A DNA stretch of 53,912 nt, taken from positions 1 to 53,912 of the IMG/VR virus record IMGVR_UViG_3300025138_000052; one strand, 5' to 3'. Below, piece after piece: positions 25,054 to 33,666 of this stretch. Source of the DNA: a virus. The notes beneath the pieces were generated by a model. The model was not told the origin of the DNA and ran no database searches. It saw nothing but the letters and a program-made list of their open reading frames with translations. Position numbers and translations under genes: made by a program. Each line of letters begins with the position of its first letter. Positions within the stretch are counted from its first letter, which is position 1.

Positions 25054-26694
25054 ATGGAAAAAAAGTATATAAAGTATTTTGATGGATACAGAATGGCCTA
25101 TGGAACAGCCAATCTTAAAAATGCTCAACGTGATCCAGATAGTGGAAAGTTAAAACTACCTAAAGGAGACTACGGCTGGGTTCATCAAGAGCTAACAGAT
25201 CAAATTTATGAGAAGCACCTTAGCGGAGAATTATCTGTAGGTGTACAAGCATGTAATGAAAACTCGGAAGCAAGATTTGGTGTTATAGATGTTGACCCTA
25301 AGAATTATACAGACTTTGATATAAAATTTATTATAGATAGAATACAAGAATATAAATTACCTTTAATACCAGTACTATCTAAAAGCGGCGGCATTCATCT
25401 GTATTTATTTATGAATTCTTTTATCTTAGCGACTAATATAGTTTCATTTTTAAGTAATTTACTACCAATATTTAAACTACCTCCTAACTGTGAAATTTTT
25501 CCTAAACAGACACAGTTAACCAAGGATCCGGAAACAGGGAATATAAAACCAGGACAGTTTATAAACTTACCTTATTTTAAAAAGTCAGAAAGGGTTGCAA
25601 TTAATTTAGATGGAAAACCTTTTACCTTTGAACAGTTTATAGCGGTTATAGAGAGTAATGTAGTTAGTGAACAGGGTTTAAAGGATATAACAAGCAGCAT
25701 TGAGAACAGAGACTTAGAAGGTGTTGATGAAGAATTTAATGAAGGACCCCCTTGTTTAGCCCATCTTAGTAAAATAATGAAAAGCCCAGGTTTTGATGGC
25801 AAGGATAGGTTTATGTATAATTACCATGTTTTTGTAAAAATGAAGTACCCAGATAGCTGGCAGCAAAAAGTTATGAATGCGCCTGTAAAATATTTTGAAA
25901 CGGTTCATGCAAATGCCTGGGACAAACAAACTTTAAATAGCAAAGTTAGGTCATGGGCTAAGTCTGAAAAAGGTTACACCTGTACTCAAAGTCCTATTAG
26001 TGATTATTGTAAAAAAGGAATATGTGTTAAAAAACAATTCGGTATACTGGCAGGATCTAAAGGATCATACCCCGTATTAACTAACTTAAGAAAAATTGAT
26101 ATTGAACCAGATCCAGAGTACGAATTTGATGTAACTAAACCAGATGGCATTGGTAAGGCTACAGTGTATTGTAAAAATATTGAACACCTTACTGATCAAC
26201 GTAAACGTAGAAACTCTATAGCAAGAGCTGCAGGTTTTCCTCCTCCAATAATAAAAGGAGCAGAGGATCAAACTGTTTTGGAAGCTTTATTTAATACACA
26301 AACTATTGTAAATCCACCTGTAGGTACTTCACCGAAAGAAAAATTACATGATGTAATACATGCAAAAATAAATGGACCTAAAGCTATGAACGATGCAGCA
26401 TTTAAATCTGGTACTGTATTAGTGGAAGACGGTTATGCATACTTTAAATTTGAAAAGTTTTACGACAAACTTAGATCTAAAAATTGGAAATACACAGAAG
26501 ACAAAACAGGAGTTATGATGAAAAATAATTATAAGAACTGTGGTATACAATTTTTAGAACAGAAAAGGTTTCCTACAAAAGAAAAAGGAAAATATAATAC
26601 TCCTACCAAGAATGTAGTTTCTATTAGTATAGAAGAATTTGAAGACGTAAAAATTAATCACACGCAAATTAAACATAACACGGAGATAATGTAA
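25054..26694 (+). CDS. Archaeo-eukaryotic-type primase
   Basis: A 546-residue protein. The AEP core is visible: GVIDVD (D79, D81) as metal ligands, SKSGGIHLYLF (109-119) as the nucleotide-binding motif, and CEIFPKQTQ followed by GQFINLPYF (about 146-175). C234, C310, C319 and C324 could form a PriL-like Fe-S or zinc site (YTCTQSPISDYCKKGIC). It synthesises RNA or DNA primers. Its stop overlaps the next gene by 1 base. Leader hairpin upstream, ribosome site AGGATAGGT. Confidence 0.8.
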   Translation: MEKKYIKYFDGYRMAYGTANLKNAQRDPDSGKLKLPKGDYGWVHQELTDQIYEKHLSGELSVGVQACNENSEARFGVIDVDPKNYTDFDIKFIIDRIQEYKLPLIPVLSKSGGIHLYLFMNSFILATNIVSFLSNLLPIFKLPPNCEIFPKQTQLTKDPETGNIKPGQFINLPYFKKSERVAINLDGKPFTFEQFIAVIESNVVSEQGLKDITSSIENRDLEGVDEEFNEGPPCLAHLSKIMKSPGFDGKDRFMYNYHVFVKMKYPDSWQQKVMNAPVKYFETVHANAWDKQTLNSKVRSWAKSEKGYTCTQSPISDYCKKGICVKKQFGILAGSKGSYPVLTNLRKIDIEPDPEYEFDVTKPDGIGKATVYCKNIEHLTDQRKRRNSIARAAGFPPPIIKGAEDQTVLEALFNTQTIVNPPVGTSPKEKLHDVIHAKINGPKAMNDAAFKSGTVLVEDGYAYFKFEKFYDKLRSKNWKYTEDKTGVMMKNNYKNCGIQFLEQKRFPTKEKGKYNTPTKNVVSISIEEFEDVKINHTQIKHNTEIM

Positions 26695-26876
26695 TGAACT
26701 GTTGGCACTGTCAGAACGAATTAATATGGGGAGGAGATCAAGATATAGAAGATAATGAGGATTACGATATTGTAAGTAATTTATCCTGTCCAAATTGTCA
26801 TTGTCATGTTGAGGTATATCACCCCTCATCAAAATTAATTAAAGAGTATAAAGATTATGAGAAAAAACCAAAATAA
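26694..26876 (+). CDS. Small zinc-ribbon protein, 60 aa
   Basis: MNCWHCQNEL and LSCPNCHCHVEV carry two CxxC pairs that should bind one zinc. The linker is acidic (DQDIEDNEDYD). It overlaps the primase stop by 1 base and the helicase start by 1 base (TAATG), so it is translated with the replication genes, possibly as an accessory for nucleic-acid binding. Confidence 0.6.
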   Translation: MNCWHCQNELIWGGDQDIEDNEDYDIVSNLSCPNCHCHVEVYHPSSKLIKEYKDYEKKPK

Positions 26877-28354
26877 TGAGCACTAGAAAAATATACGGGC
26901 CTCCGGGAACAGGGAAAACAACCAGGCTTATTAATTATGTAAGGACTTTAGTTAAGTTTGGTACACCCATAGATAAAATAGGTTACTTTGCATTTACTAA
27001 GAAAGCTGCAGAAGAAGCCATAGATAGAACTCTAGATCTATATCCAAAATATAATAGAAAAGATTTAAAATATTTTAGGACTTTGCATTCCCTGGCTTTT
27101 ACTCAGTTGGGAATGAAAAAAAGTAATGTAATGCAAGACGAACATTACGAAGACATAGGTAGAAAATTAGGGATAGAAGTTACCGTTTATTCTAATGGGG
27201 AAGAGAAGACAGGATTTGTAGATTCAGACAGTGAATATTTTAATATAATTAATGCAGCTAGAATAAAAAATATAACCATAGAAGAAGAATACAATACTGA
27301 TATGTACTCACAAGACATAGACAAGCACTTACTAAAAATTTTAAAAGACGAAGTAGACAATTATAAGGCAGCATATGGCCTGGTAGATTTCACAGATATG
27401 ATTGAAAAATTTAATGTGTCCGAATTGTGTCCGAAATATGATGTAGTATTTATTGATGAGGCACAGGATTTATCGCCAATACAGTGGAAAATGTACGATA
27501 TACTTAAGAAAAACTCAAAACATATTATATTAGCAGGAGACGACGATCAAGCCATTTATGGCTGGGCGGGTGCAGATGTTTCTAGGTTTCAAAGCGAACC
27601 AGCAAAAGACATTATCTTGCCACAATCTTACCGCATTCCAGGAGCTGTACAAGATTTAGCAAATTGTATTTTAAATAGAATCCCTGATCATAGAAGAATT
27701 AAAAAACAGTGGTCTCCCAGGCCTGAGAAGGGCTACGTTGAATATGTAACTTCTATAGAGAACTTACCCCTACACTCTGGTGACTGGCTTATATTATCGC
27801 GCACTAATGATAAACTTAAAAAATTAGCACCTGAATTAAAAGATAAAGGAGTATATTTTGAAATAAAAAACAAGAAAAGCTACAGGACTCGACTGTATAA
27901 GTCAATACAGGATTATACACGTTGGACCAAGGGTGATGACCTTTCTTTATCTGAATGTAAGGATTTATTTGAGTTTCTAGAATTAAATATAGATCTAAAA
28001 GAAGAGCGTATGTATGACTTAAAAGAGTTTGGTTGTAGTGCTACTGATCATTGGTATGAAATATTTAAAGCCGACCCAGAAGAGTGTTTATATATTAGGG
28101 AAATGATTCGCAATGGAGAAAAACTTTCTCAAGGTTCTAGAATAAAACTATCTACAATACATGCAGCTAAAGGAGGTGAAGCAAATAATGTTTTAATTAT
28201 TTTAGACAACACTAAAAAAATAAGAGAAGCAATTGATAAAAGTTTAGATAAACAAGACGAAGAACACAGGGTTTGGTACGTAGGGGTTACTCGTACAAAA
28301 CAAAACTTATACATAATGGAATCTAAAAGGGAGGACCATGGTTATGACATCTAA
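26876..28354 (+). CDS. UvrD/Rep-like SF1 helicase
   Basis: A 492-residue helicase. Motif I is YGPPGTGKTTRLI, II VVFIDEAQDL, III GDDDQAIYGWAGAD, IV SYRIP, V STIHAAKGGEANNVLII, VI VWYVGVTRTKQNL. Shorter than E. coli UvrD, so the 1B/2B accessory parts are reduced, like phage Dda-type helicases. Works 3'-5' or 5'-3' on single-stranded DNA to open the fork. Overlaps the DUF3310-like gene. Confidence 0.85.
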   Translation: MSTRKIYGPPGTGKTTRLINYVRTLVKFGTPIDKIGYFAFTKKAAEEAIDRTLDLYPKYNRKDLKYFRTLHSLAFTQLGMKKSNVMQDEHYEDIGRKLGIEVTVYSNGEEKTGFVDSDSEYFNIINAARIKNITIEEEYNTDMYSQDIDKHLLKILKDEVDNYKAAYGLVDFTDMIEKFNVSELCPKYDVVFIDEAQDLSPIQWKMYDILKKNSKHIILAGDDDQAIYGWAGADVSRFQSEPAKDIILPQSYRIPGAVQDLANCILNRIPDHRRIKKQWSPRPEKGYVEYVTSIENLPLHSGDWLILSRTNDKLKKLAPELKDKGVYFEIKNKKSYRTRLYKSIQDYTRWTKGDDLSLSECKDLFEFLELNIDLKEERMYDLKEFGCSATDHWYEIFKADPEECLYIREMIRNGEKLSQGSRIKLSTIHAAKGGEANNVLIILDNTKKIREAIDKSLDKQDEEHRVWYVGVTRTKQNLYIMESKREDHGYDI

Positions 28355-28562
28355 AACATATGACAAACAAATTGGTGGAACACATTATCAGAAATATAAA
28401 ATACAACCAAGTAAATTTGTGATTGAGAACGAATTGCTATATCCAGAAGGGTGTGCTATAAAGTACATCATAAGACATAGAGACAAAGGAAAGAAACAAG
28501 ACTTAGAAAAAGCTATTCATTTTATAGAAATGATAATTGAAAGAGATTATGGAACCAAATAA
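28344..28562 (+). CDS. DUF3310-like protein
   Basis: A 72-residue protein: YDKQIGGTHYQKYKIQPSK, then CAIKYIIRHRDKGKKQDLEKA. This is the DUF3310 family, widespread in phages and with no proven function. Two ATGs (28338 and 28344) are in frame; GGGAGG lies at a normal distance from the second, so 28344 is preferred. It overlaps the helicase by 11 bases. Confidence 0.75.
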   Translation: MTSKTYDKQIGGTHYQKYKIQPSKFVIENELLYPEGCAIKYIIRHRDKGKKQDLEKAIHFIEMIIERDYGTK

Positions 28563-28625
28563 TCATATACCATCTTACATGGGTTTGTTTACTTGCCTAA
28601 TGATTCTTTGTTATCTACTGGCATC

Positions 28626-28802
28626 ATGAAAAACGATAACACTTTTTTACAATTAAGATTAAAGCTACAGGCTGCCATTGAAAGAGTAGAGAAACTTTAT
28701 AATGAAAATCAGGTAATGAAAAGAAGATTACTTAAATATGAAAAACGTAATATGACTCATTACAATAATAAGAAAGGTTTAAATGAAAGTACCGGCGTTT
28801 AA
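28626..28802 (+). CDS. Small coiled-coil protein, 58 aa
   Basis: MKNDNTFLQLRLKLQAAIER, then VEKLYNENQVMKRRLLKYEKR. A basic amphipathic helix with heptads. A TTG start at 28593 is possible but poorly supported. The last 20 bases overlap the start of the DNA polymerase gene, as expected for a small polymerase-linked protein. The role is unknown. Confidence 0.45.
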   Translation: MKNDNTFLQLRLKLQAAIERVEKLYNENQVMKRRLLKYEKRNMTHYNNKKGLNESTGV

Positions 28803-30639
28803 AGCACAAACCGAGTGGGTATTACCCACCGAATTTCCTGATTTAAGAGATGTTGACGAAATTGCAATTGACTTAGAAACAAGAGATCCAGATTTAATTA
28901 AAAAAGGATCGGGAGCAATTATAGGTAACGGAGAAGTTATTGGGATAGCTGTAGCAACAGCTCATTACAAAGGTTATTTTCCTATCAACCATCACGGTGG
29001 TGGAAACATGGACCGCAAGAAAGTTCTAGAATGGTTTCAAGATATTTTAAAATCAACTTCTACTAAAATATTTCACAATGCAATGTATGATGTATGTTGG
29101 ATCAAGGCAATGGGACTAAAGATTAATGGTAGAATTGTGGACACTATGATTGCCGCAGCAGTGACCGATGAAAATAGATTTAGATATGATCTTAATAGTT
29201 TATCATGGAAGTATAATGGTTATGGCAAAAGTGAGGCAGGTTTAAGTGAAGCTGCAGCAGAGTGGGGCATAGATCCAAAATCTGAAATGTATAAATTACC
29301 GTCTCTAAGTGTTGGTGCTTATGCTGAACGTGATGCCGAAGCAACATTTGATTTATGGCAACATATGAAGAGAGAGGTAATAGAACAAGACTTGGAATCT
29401 ATTATGAATTTAGAAACAGATTTATTTCCATGTTTAGTTGATATGAGGTTTAAAGGTGTACGAGTAGATGTAGAAGCTGCACATAAACTCAAGAAAACTT
29501 TGATAGAAGAGGAGAAAGATATACTAACTGCAATAGAAAAGGAAACGAATGTTAGACCACAGATTTGGGCCGCAAGAAGTATATCAGAAGTATTTGAGAA
29601 TTTAAAAATACCTTTTGATAGAACAGAAAAAACAGATGCACCTAGTTTTACTAAGAACTTTTTACAAGAACATGAGCATCCTGTAGTTAATATGATTGCA
29701 AAAGCTAGGGAGGTTAATAAAGCACATACCACTTTTATAGATTCTATTTTACGTTATGAACACAAAGGTAGAATTCATGCAGAGATAAATCAATTAAGAA
29801 ATGCAGGGGGTGGAACTGTGACTGGTAGATTCTCGTATCAGAATCCAAACTTGCAGCAAATTCCAGCAAGAAACAAGGACCTAGGACCTAAAATTAGATC
29901 CTTATTTATACCCGAAGAAGAATGTAAATGGGGATGTTTTGATTACTCTCAACAAGAACCACGATTAGTAGTACACTATGCTTCGTTATATAAATTACCT
30001 TCCGTGTATGATGTGGTAGATGCTTACAAGGATGATCCAGATTCAGACTTTCACCAGACAGTGGCCGACATGGCGGAGATAAAAAGAACACAAGCTAAAA
30101 CAATTAACTTAGGTTTGTTTTATGGAATGGGTAAAGGTAAATTACAAGCAGAGCTAGGAGTATCTAAAGACAAAGCTGCCGAATTGTTTGATACCTATCA
30201 CTCAAGAGTACCTTTTGTTAAACAGTTGATGGAGAAGGCTACTAATAGGGCTCAGGACCGTGGACAAATCAGAACCTTATTAGGTAGACTATGTAGATTT
30301 CATTTATGGGAACCAAATAGTTATGGAATGCATAAGTCTATGACACATGAAGATGCACTCCAGGAACATGGACCAGGGATTAAAAGAGCCTACACTTACA
30401 AAGCTTTAAATAAATTAATTCAAGGTAGTGCAGCGGATATGACTAAAAAAGCTATGTTGGATTTGTATAATGAAGGTATTATACCACACATACAAATTCA
30501 TGATGAGTTGTGTGTATCAATTGAAAATGACGCGCAAGCAAAAAAGGTAGTTGAGATAATGGAACAAGCTGTTACATTGGAAGTACCAAATAAAGTTGAT
30601 TACGAGCACGGTACTAACTGGGGAACTATAAACAACTAA
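28783..30639 (+). CDS. polA: Family A DNA polymerase
   Basis: A 618-residue T7-like enzyme. The 3'-5' exonuclease has AIDLETRD (D30, E32), IFHNAMYDVCWI and YAERDAEATFDLW. The polymerase has motif A (GCFDYSQQEPRLVVHY), motif B (RTQAKTINLGLFYGM) and motif C (IQIHDELCVS). The residue equivalent to E. coli F762 is Leu443. No 5'-nuclease domain. Main replicative polymerase, fed by the upstream primase and helicase. Stop overlaps the next start by 1 base. Confidence 0.92.
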   Translation: MKVPAFKAQTEWVLPTEFPDLRDVDEIAIDLETRDPDLIKKGSGAIIGNGEVIGIAVATAHYKGYFPINHHGGGNMDRKKVLEWFQDILKSTSTKIFHNAMYDVCWIKAMGLKINGRIVDTMIAAAVTDENRFRYDLNSLSWKYNGYGKSEAGLSEAAAEWGIDPKSEMYKLPSLSVGAYAERDAEATFDLWQHMKREVIEQDLESIMNLETDLFPCLVDMRFKGVRVDVEAAHKLKKTLIEEEKDILTAIEKETNVRPQIWAARSISEVFENLKIPFDRTEKTDAPSFTKNFLQEHEHPVVNMIAKAREVNKAHTTFIDSILRYEHKGRIHAEINQLRNAGGGTVTGRFSYQNPNLQQIPARNKDLGPKIRSLFIPEEECKWGCFDYSQQEPRLVVHYASLYKLPSVYDVVDAYKDDPDSDFHQTVADMAEIKRTQAKTINLGLFYGMGKGKLQAELGVSKDKAAELFDTYHSRVPFVKQLMEKATNRAQDRGQIRTLLGRLCRFHLWEPNSYGMHKSMTHEDALQEHGPGIKRAYTYKALNKLIQGSAADMTKKAMLDLYNEGIIPHIQIHDELCVSIENDAQAKKVVEIMEQAVTLEVPNKVDYEHGTNWGTINN

Positions 30640-31007
30640 TGTTTTTAATAGACACTTATTTAGATAAAAGCAAAATACAAGGTATAGGAGTGTTTGCAAA
30701 TGAAAACATAAAAAAAGGTCAATTGATAAAAGAAGTTAGACCAGATTTTGAAATAGAATTTAATAAAGATAACCTTCCTAAAATACCTTTGGCTCTTGCA
30801 AAATTTATTGACACGCACGGTTATGAAAGAGAGTTGGGATCTAAAATTTTAGTTATGGGAATTGATAATGAAAAATATTTAAATCACAGTAAGGATCCAT
30901 CAGTTAATGATGAGGGTATTGCCTTAAAAAATATAAAAATAGGCGACGAAATAACTATAGACTATAGGGAATTTGATGATAGCATTGAAAAATTATGTCT
31001 TACTTAA
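30639..31007 (+). CDS. SET-domain protein (lysine methyltransferase-like)
   Basis: A 122-residue minimal SET domain: QGIGVFANENIKKGQLI for the first strand and SAM pocket, YLNHSKDPS for the NHS motif, IKIGDEITIDYREF for the catalytic DY. The post-SET cysteine cluster is absent. SET enzymes methylate lysines on proteins; targets could be phage or host DNA-binding proteins. Directly after the polymerase (TAATG) and overlapped by the next gene by 13 bases. Confidence 0.75.
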   Translation: MFLIDTYLDKSKIQGIGVFANENIKKGQLIKEVRPDFEIEFNKDNLPKIPLALAKFIDTHGYERELGSKILVMGIDNEKYLNHSKDPSVNDEGIALKNIKIGDEITIDYREFDDSIEKLCLT

Positions 31008-31639
31008 ATGCAAATATACCACCAACATACGCCCAAATAAGGAAAGAATATTTATATGACTGTAAAAAACATCATGGAGAAGTTGAAGACTGTATTATCT
31101 TCGGTATCACCAGCATGGGAAGCCGTGCAATACTATGGCACGCTCTTATGGAAAACGGTGCAGTATTCTATCGCCTGCCTATTAGCGCATTTATCCAACG
31201 TGGTTTCAAAGTCGAAGACGTACCACGAAGACGATTGGATGAACTGGAGCTTTGGAATTCTTTTAGTTATTATCCTGCTGTTACTAGTTGGAATCTTTTA
31301 AGCGCAGCTTCAGGAAAATACATAGGAAAAGATAAGAAATGGCATTCTGGTAAATATTTATTTACTGTTGACTGGGCACACCCAGATGCTAATATGCTAG
31401 ATACTGATCATTCAGAGATCCCACACGAACATAAGTGTGCACACATCATCGCTTTAGATGATGGAAACTATGCGGCCCAACCAAACAATAGATGCATTTG
31501 GGACCTACCTTCATTCACGGTAAAAGATAATACTCCTGATTGGAAAGTACAAACTAATGAATGGAATGTAGAAGACACCGGAGCCTGGAAAACTGAAAAC
31601 ACAGATAATTTCTTCTATGAAATAGAGGAAAAAAAATGA
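30995..31639 (+). CDS. Conserved marine phage protein, 214 aa
   Basis: A 214-residue protein with no assigned function (EVEDCIIFGITSMGSRAILW, HALMENGAVFYRLPISAF, MLDTDHSEIPHEHKCAHII, NNRCIWDLPSFT). The sequence is aromatic and globular, without signal or transmembrane parts. Similar proteins occur in other marine phages next to polymerase. The H-rich EIPHEHKCAH segment could bind metal. Confidence 0.5.
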   Translation: MSYLNANIPPTYAQIRKEYLYDCKKHHGEVEDCIIFGITSMGSRAILWHALMENGAVFYRLPISAFIQRGFKVEDVPRRRLDELELWNSFSYYPAVTSWNLLSAASGKYIGKDKKWHSGKYLFTVDWAHPDANMLDTDHSEIPHEHKCAHIIALDDGNYAAQPNNRCIWDLPSFTVKDNTPDWKVQTNEWNVEDTGAWKTENTDNFFYEIEEKK

Positions 31640-31651
31640 GGAATATAAGTT

Positions 31652-31951
31652 ATGAACATTGCAGAACTATTCAAAAAGAATTTTGTATTAGTGCCGGTTA
31701 TAGCATCTGTGCTGTTCGGAACGTTTACTGGTGTTAAGTACGTAGTTAATTTAACAGACACAATTAATTCTAATCAAATTCAGATAGTAAATCTTCAAAG
31801 AGATTTAAAAGTTGCTGCAAATAAAATTACAGATCAAAACACAAGACTAACTTCTGCGGAATCTACGTGGCAGATGGCAGAGAATCTTTATCGACAGCTC
31901 GCCGACCAGGTACGGGAACATAGCTACGATATAAAAGATTTAAATAGGTAG
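31652..31951 (+). CDS. Membrane-anchored coiled-coil protein (spanin-like?)
   Basis: A 99-residue protein: a single N-terminal transmembrane helix (NFVLVPVIASVLFGTFTGV) followed by a periplasmic coiled coil (IVNLQRDLKVAANKITDQN). This is the shape of an inner-membrane spanin. It has no lipoprotein partner overlapping it, though the next two genes encode exported proteins. Another option is a small anchor for another process. Confidence 0.45.
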   Translation: MNIAELFKKNFVLVPVIASVLFGTFTGVKYVVNLTDTINSNQIQIVNLQRDLKVAANKITDQNTRLTSAESTWQMAENLYRQLADQVREHSYDIKDLNR

Positions 31952-31970
31952 TCATATGGAGAGTCTTAGG

Positions 31971-32483
31971 ATGAACTACAAATTTACTGCATTATTAATT
32001 ATAATGATAACACTACTAGCTTTTTTTGGTGGACCTGCACATAGTAAAAACGAGTATCTTAATGAGTATGGTGCAAGATGTGGAGATTTTGAAACTAGAG
32101 TAGAGAAAGAAGATAGAAATAATGATTATAGACATTATAGTAACAACAATAATTACGATAGTGATAGTGAAAATTATAGATTAAGTTTTACTTACAGAAA
32201 ATATTTAGGTGTAGATTGTAAAACTATAAAAGAAAATGTAGATTTAAAACAACAACTAGAGTTGATGAAGATGTGTGGTAGAGTTAATAACAATCCTAGT
32301 CTTGCACAAAATAAAAATTTTAAATTATTAGTATCAAAGTGTAGAGGTGTTACCCCAATAACTGATAGAGATAGACCAGATAATTCTAAAAGTGCCTGGG
32401 ATGATTTAAAAGAGACTTATAAAAAAGAAAACCCAGATATTAAATTAATGGGTGATAAATTTATAGGACCTAAAAATGAATAG
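31971..32483 (+). CDS. Exported protein with signal peptide, 170 aa
   Basis: MNYKFTALLIIMITLLAFFG then GPAHSKNE is a clear signal peptide, so the mature protein is periplasmic. It contains four Cys (CGDFE, VDCKT, MKMCGR, SKCRG), likely disulphides, and an Asn/Asp/Tyr-rich segment. ATG 31956 is an alternative in-frame start; GGAG sits better for 31971. Function unknown; perhaps envelope disruption or superinfection control. Confidence 0.5.
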   Translation: MNYKFTALLIIMITLLAFFGGPAHSKNEYLNEYGARCGDFETRVEKEDRNNDYRHYSNNNNYDSDSENYRLSFTYRKYLGVDCKTIKENVDLKQQLELMKMCGRVNNNPSLAQNKNFKLLVSKCRGVTPITDRDRPDNSKSAWDDLKETYKKENPDIKLMGDKFIGPKNE

Positions 32484-32664
32484 GAAGACTAACACGATGC
32501 TAATTGCTTTACTGGGCACCATTTTAATGGGGTTAGCCACGTGGACACTGGTCACACTAATAGAATTGTCAACCATCGTGGCCATGCTACAGCAAGAAAT
32601 GATGGACCTGGACAAGGTAATAGGTCGAATCTATTCTCATATGGATCGCATAGCAGATAGATGA
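32476..32664 (+). CDS. Small membrane protein, 62 aa
   Basis: A single transmembrane helix (LIALLGTILMGLATWTLVT) followed by an acidic coiled coil (QQEMMDLDKVIGRIYSHMD). The opposite arrangement to the candidate holin at 20572. It overlaps both neighbours (8 and 4 bases). Could be a holin/antiholin or membrane anchor. Confidence 0.5.
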   Translation: MNRKTNTMLIALLGTILMGLATWTLVTLIELSTIVAMLQQEMMDLDKVIGRIYSHMDRIADR

Positions 32665-32873
32665 AATTTATATTAATTATTTATGCCTGCTCTGTTGTTT
32701 ACGGAGCTTGTGGTGAAGGGGTACAGGACTTAGAATTGTATGATACTCATAAAGAATGTATGTTAGCTGGCTATCAAACATCTATTGATGCTATTAATAC
32801 TTTAGAAGAATCTTTGATTAATCAAGAAAAAATATTTTATAAATTTAATTGTTTATTCACATCTAATTCTTAG
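32661..32873 (+). CDS. Small exported Cys-containing protein, 70 aa
   Basis: A short signal-like N-terminus (MKFILIIYACSVVYGACGEG) with a Cys after GA, which weakly resembles a lipoprotein site. Further Cys at CMLAGYQ and CLFTS. The KEC.LAGY and YKFNC patterns are known to me from other marine phage small proteins. Function unknown; envelope location is inferred. Confidence 0.5.
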   Translation: MKFILIIYACSVVYGACGEGVQDLELYDTHKECMLAGYQTSIDAINTLEESLINQEKIFYKFNCLFTSNS

Positions 32874-32908
32874 TGTGATAAATAAAAGTATAACAATAAG
32901 GATAACTC

Positions 32909-33061
32909 ATGGGACAACCACTAACAGGCAAATGCAGTAAATGTGCAGAAGATTTTTTTATAACAGATAATCAATTTTTTTGTGATAAATGTAAACCAAA
33001 GAAAAAAGAAACACTTGATGATCTTGACAAAGACAGCGATGAATGTTTAAGTTGTCAATAA
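32909..33061 (+). CDS. Small zinc-finger protein, 50 aa
   Basis: ATG at 32909 with AAGGATAA upstream; TAA overlaps the next ATG. CSKCAEDFFITDNQFFCDKC gives two CxxC pairs, ending with an additional CLSCQ. This is a compact zinc ribbon. Overlap with 33061 implies coupled expression. Confidence 0.65.
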   Translation: MGQPLTGKCSKCAEDFFITDNQFFCDKCKPKKKETLDDLDKDSDECLSCQ

Positions 33062-33276
33062 TGAAAGTTCAATTTAATAAATTAGACATCGTGCATGGTA
33101 TATGTCCTACTTGTGAGGAACAAGTTTTGCTAATAAGTCTTAGTATGGATTTTTATAAGTGTGTCGAATGTGGTGCAGAACTACAGCAACATGTTAATGG
33201 AAAGATTAGTTATTTACCTGTCGTACACACCACCAAAAAAAAGAACTCTTTAGTGAAAAATTTGTTTGAAGAATAA
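33061..33276 (+). CDS. Small zinc-ribbon protein, 71 aa
   Basis: MKVQFNKLDIVHGICPTCEE and YKCVECGAELQQHVNGKISY: CxxC...CxxC zinc ribbon followed by a beta stretch. The start at 33061 overlaps the previous stop; an upstream in-frame TTG/ATG-like codon at 33043 is not needed. Stop overlaps the next start (TAATG). Small zinc proteins of this shape recur in marine phages. Confidence 0.65.
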   Translation: MKVQFNKLDIVHGICPTCEEQVLLISLSMDFYKCVECGAELQQHVNGKISYLPVVHTTKKKNSLVKNLFEE

Positions 33277-33404
33277 TGGCTAAGACTAAAGGAGACGAGT
33301 TTACACCTAGAACAAAAAACCGTAAACGTCCGGGAAGACACACAAAAAGCCTTAATAAAAGCCAAAAATTGAGCTATAAAAAATATCGAGGACAAGGGCG
33401 TTGA
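33276..33404 (+). CDS. Small basic protein, 42 aa
   Basis: MAKTKGDEFTPRTKNRKRPG, then RHTKSLNKSQKLSYKKYRG. Very basic, overlapping the previous stop (TAATG). Its last codons contain the -35 of the next promoter. The RPGRHTKSLNKS motif is conserved in related phages as far as I recall. Probably nucleic-acid binding. Confidence 0.55.
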   Translation: MAKTKGDEFTPRTKNRKRPGRHTKSLNKSQKLSYKKYRGQGR

Positions 33405-33429
33405 CAATTATCATATAATATCCTATAAA
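33401..33429 (+). promoter_or_regulatory. Sigma-70 promoter with 10-bp spaced boxes
   Basis: TTGACA (33401-33406), 17 bases, TATAAA (33424-33429). Within it ATCATA (33410-33415) and ATCCTA (33420-33425) are 10 bp apart. The -35 overlaps the end of the previous gene. Confidence 0.7.
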
Positions 33430-33450
33430 TAAAACATGAAAGGAACTTAT

Positions 33451-33666
33451 ATGATAAAAGAACTAATAACATACAATCGTGGATTAAAAAACTTTGTTGA
33501 AGGAAAAATAATCCAATACATGGGAATACCATTTGAAGAACAAAATTCAGAACCTTTGTTTAACATAATTAATAAATATTTAGACGAAGCAGAAATCATA
33601 CAACTAAGAATAAATACTCTAGAAAGGATGGCCGATGTCGCAAAGAAAAGTAACACTAGTTTGTAA
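33451..33666 (+). CDS. Small helical protein, 71 aa
   Basis: MIKELITYNRGLKNFVEGKI, then a helix-rich remainder with NKYLDEAEIIQLRINTLER. ATG 33451 has AAAGGA at 6 bases; an ATG at 33436 sits only 6 bases after the -10 and would be leaderless. No known function. Overlaps the next gene by 32 bases. Confidence 0.5.
   Translation: MIKELITYNRGLKNFVEGKIIQYMGIPFEEQNSEPLFNIINKYLDEAEIIQLRINTLERMADVAKKSNTSL

Noticed and set aside
31056-31301. An 81-codon frame within the 30995 gene
   Set aside because: Out of frame with a conserved protein and has no ribosome site of its own; hydrophobic content is a frame artefact.
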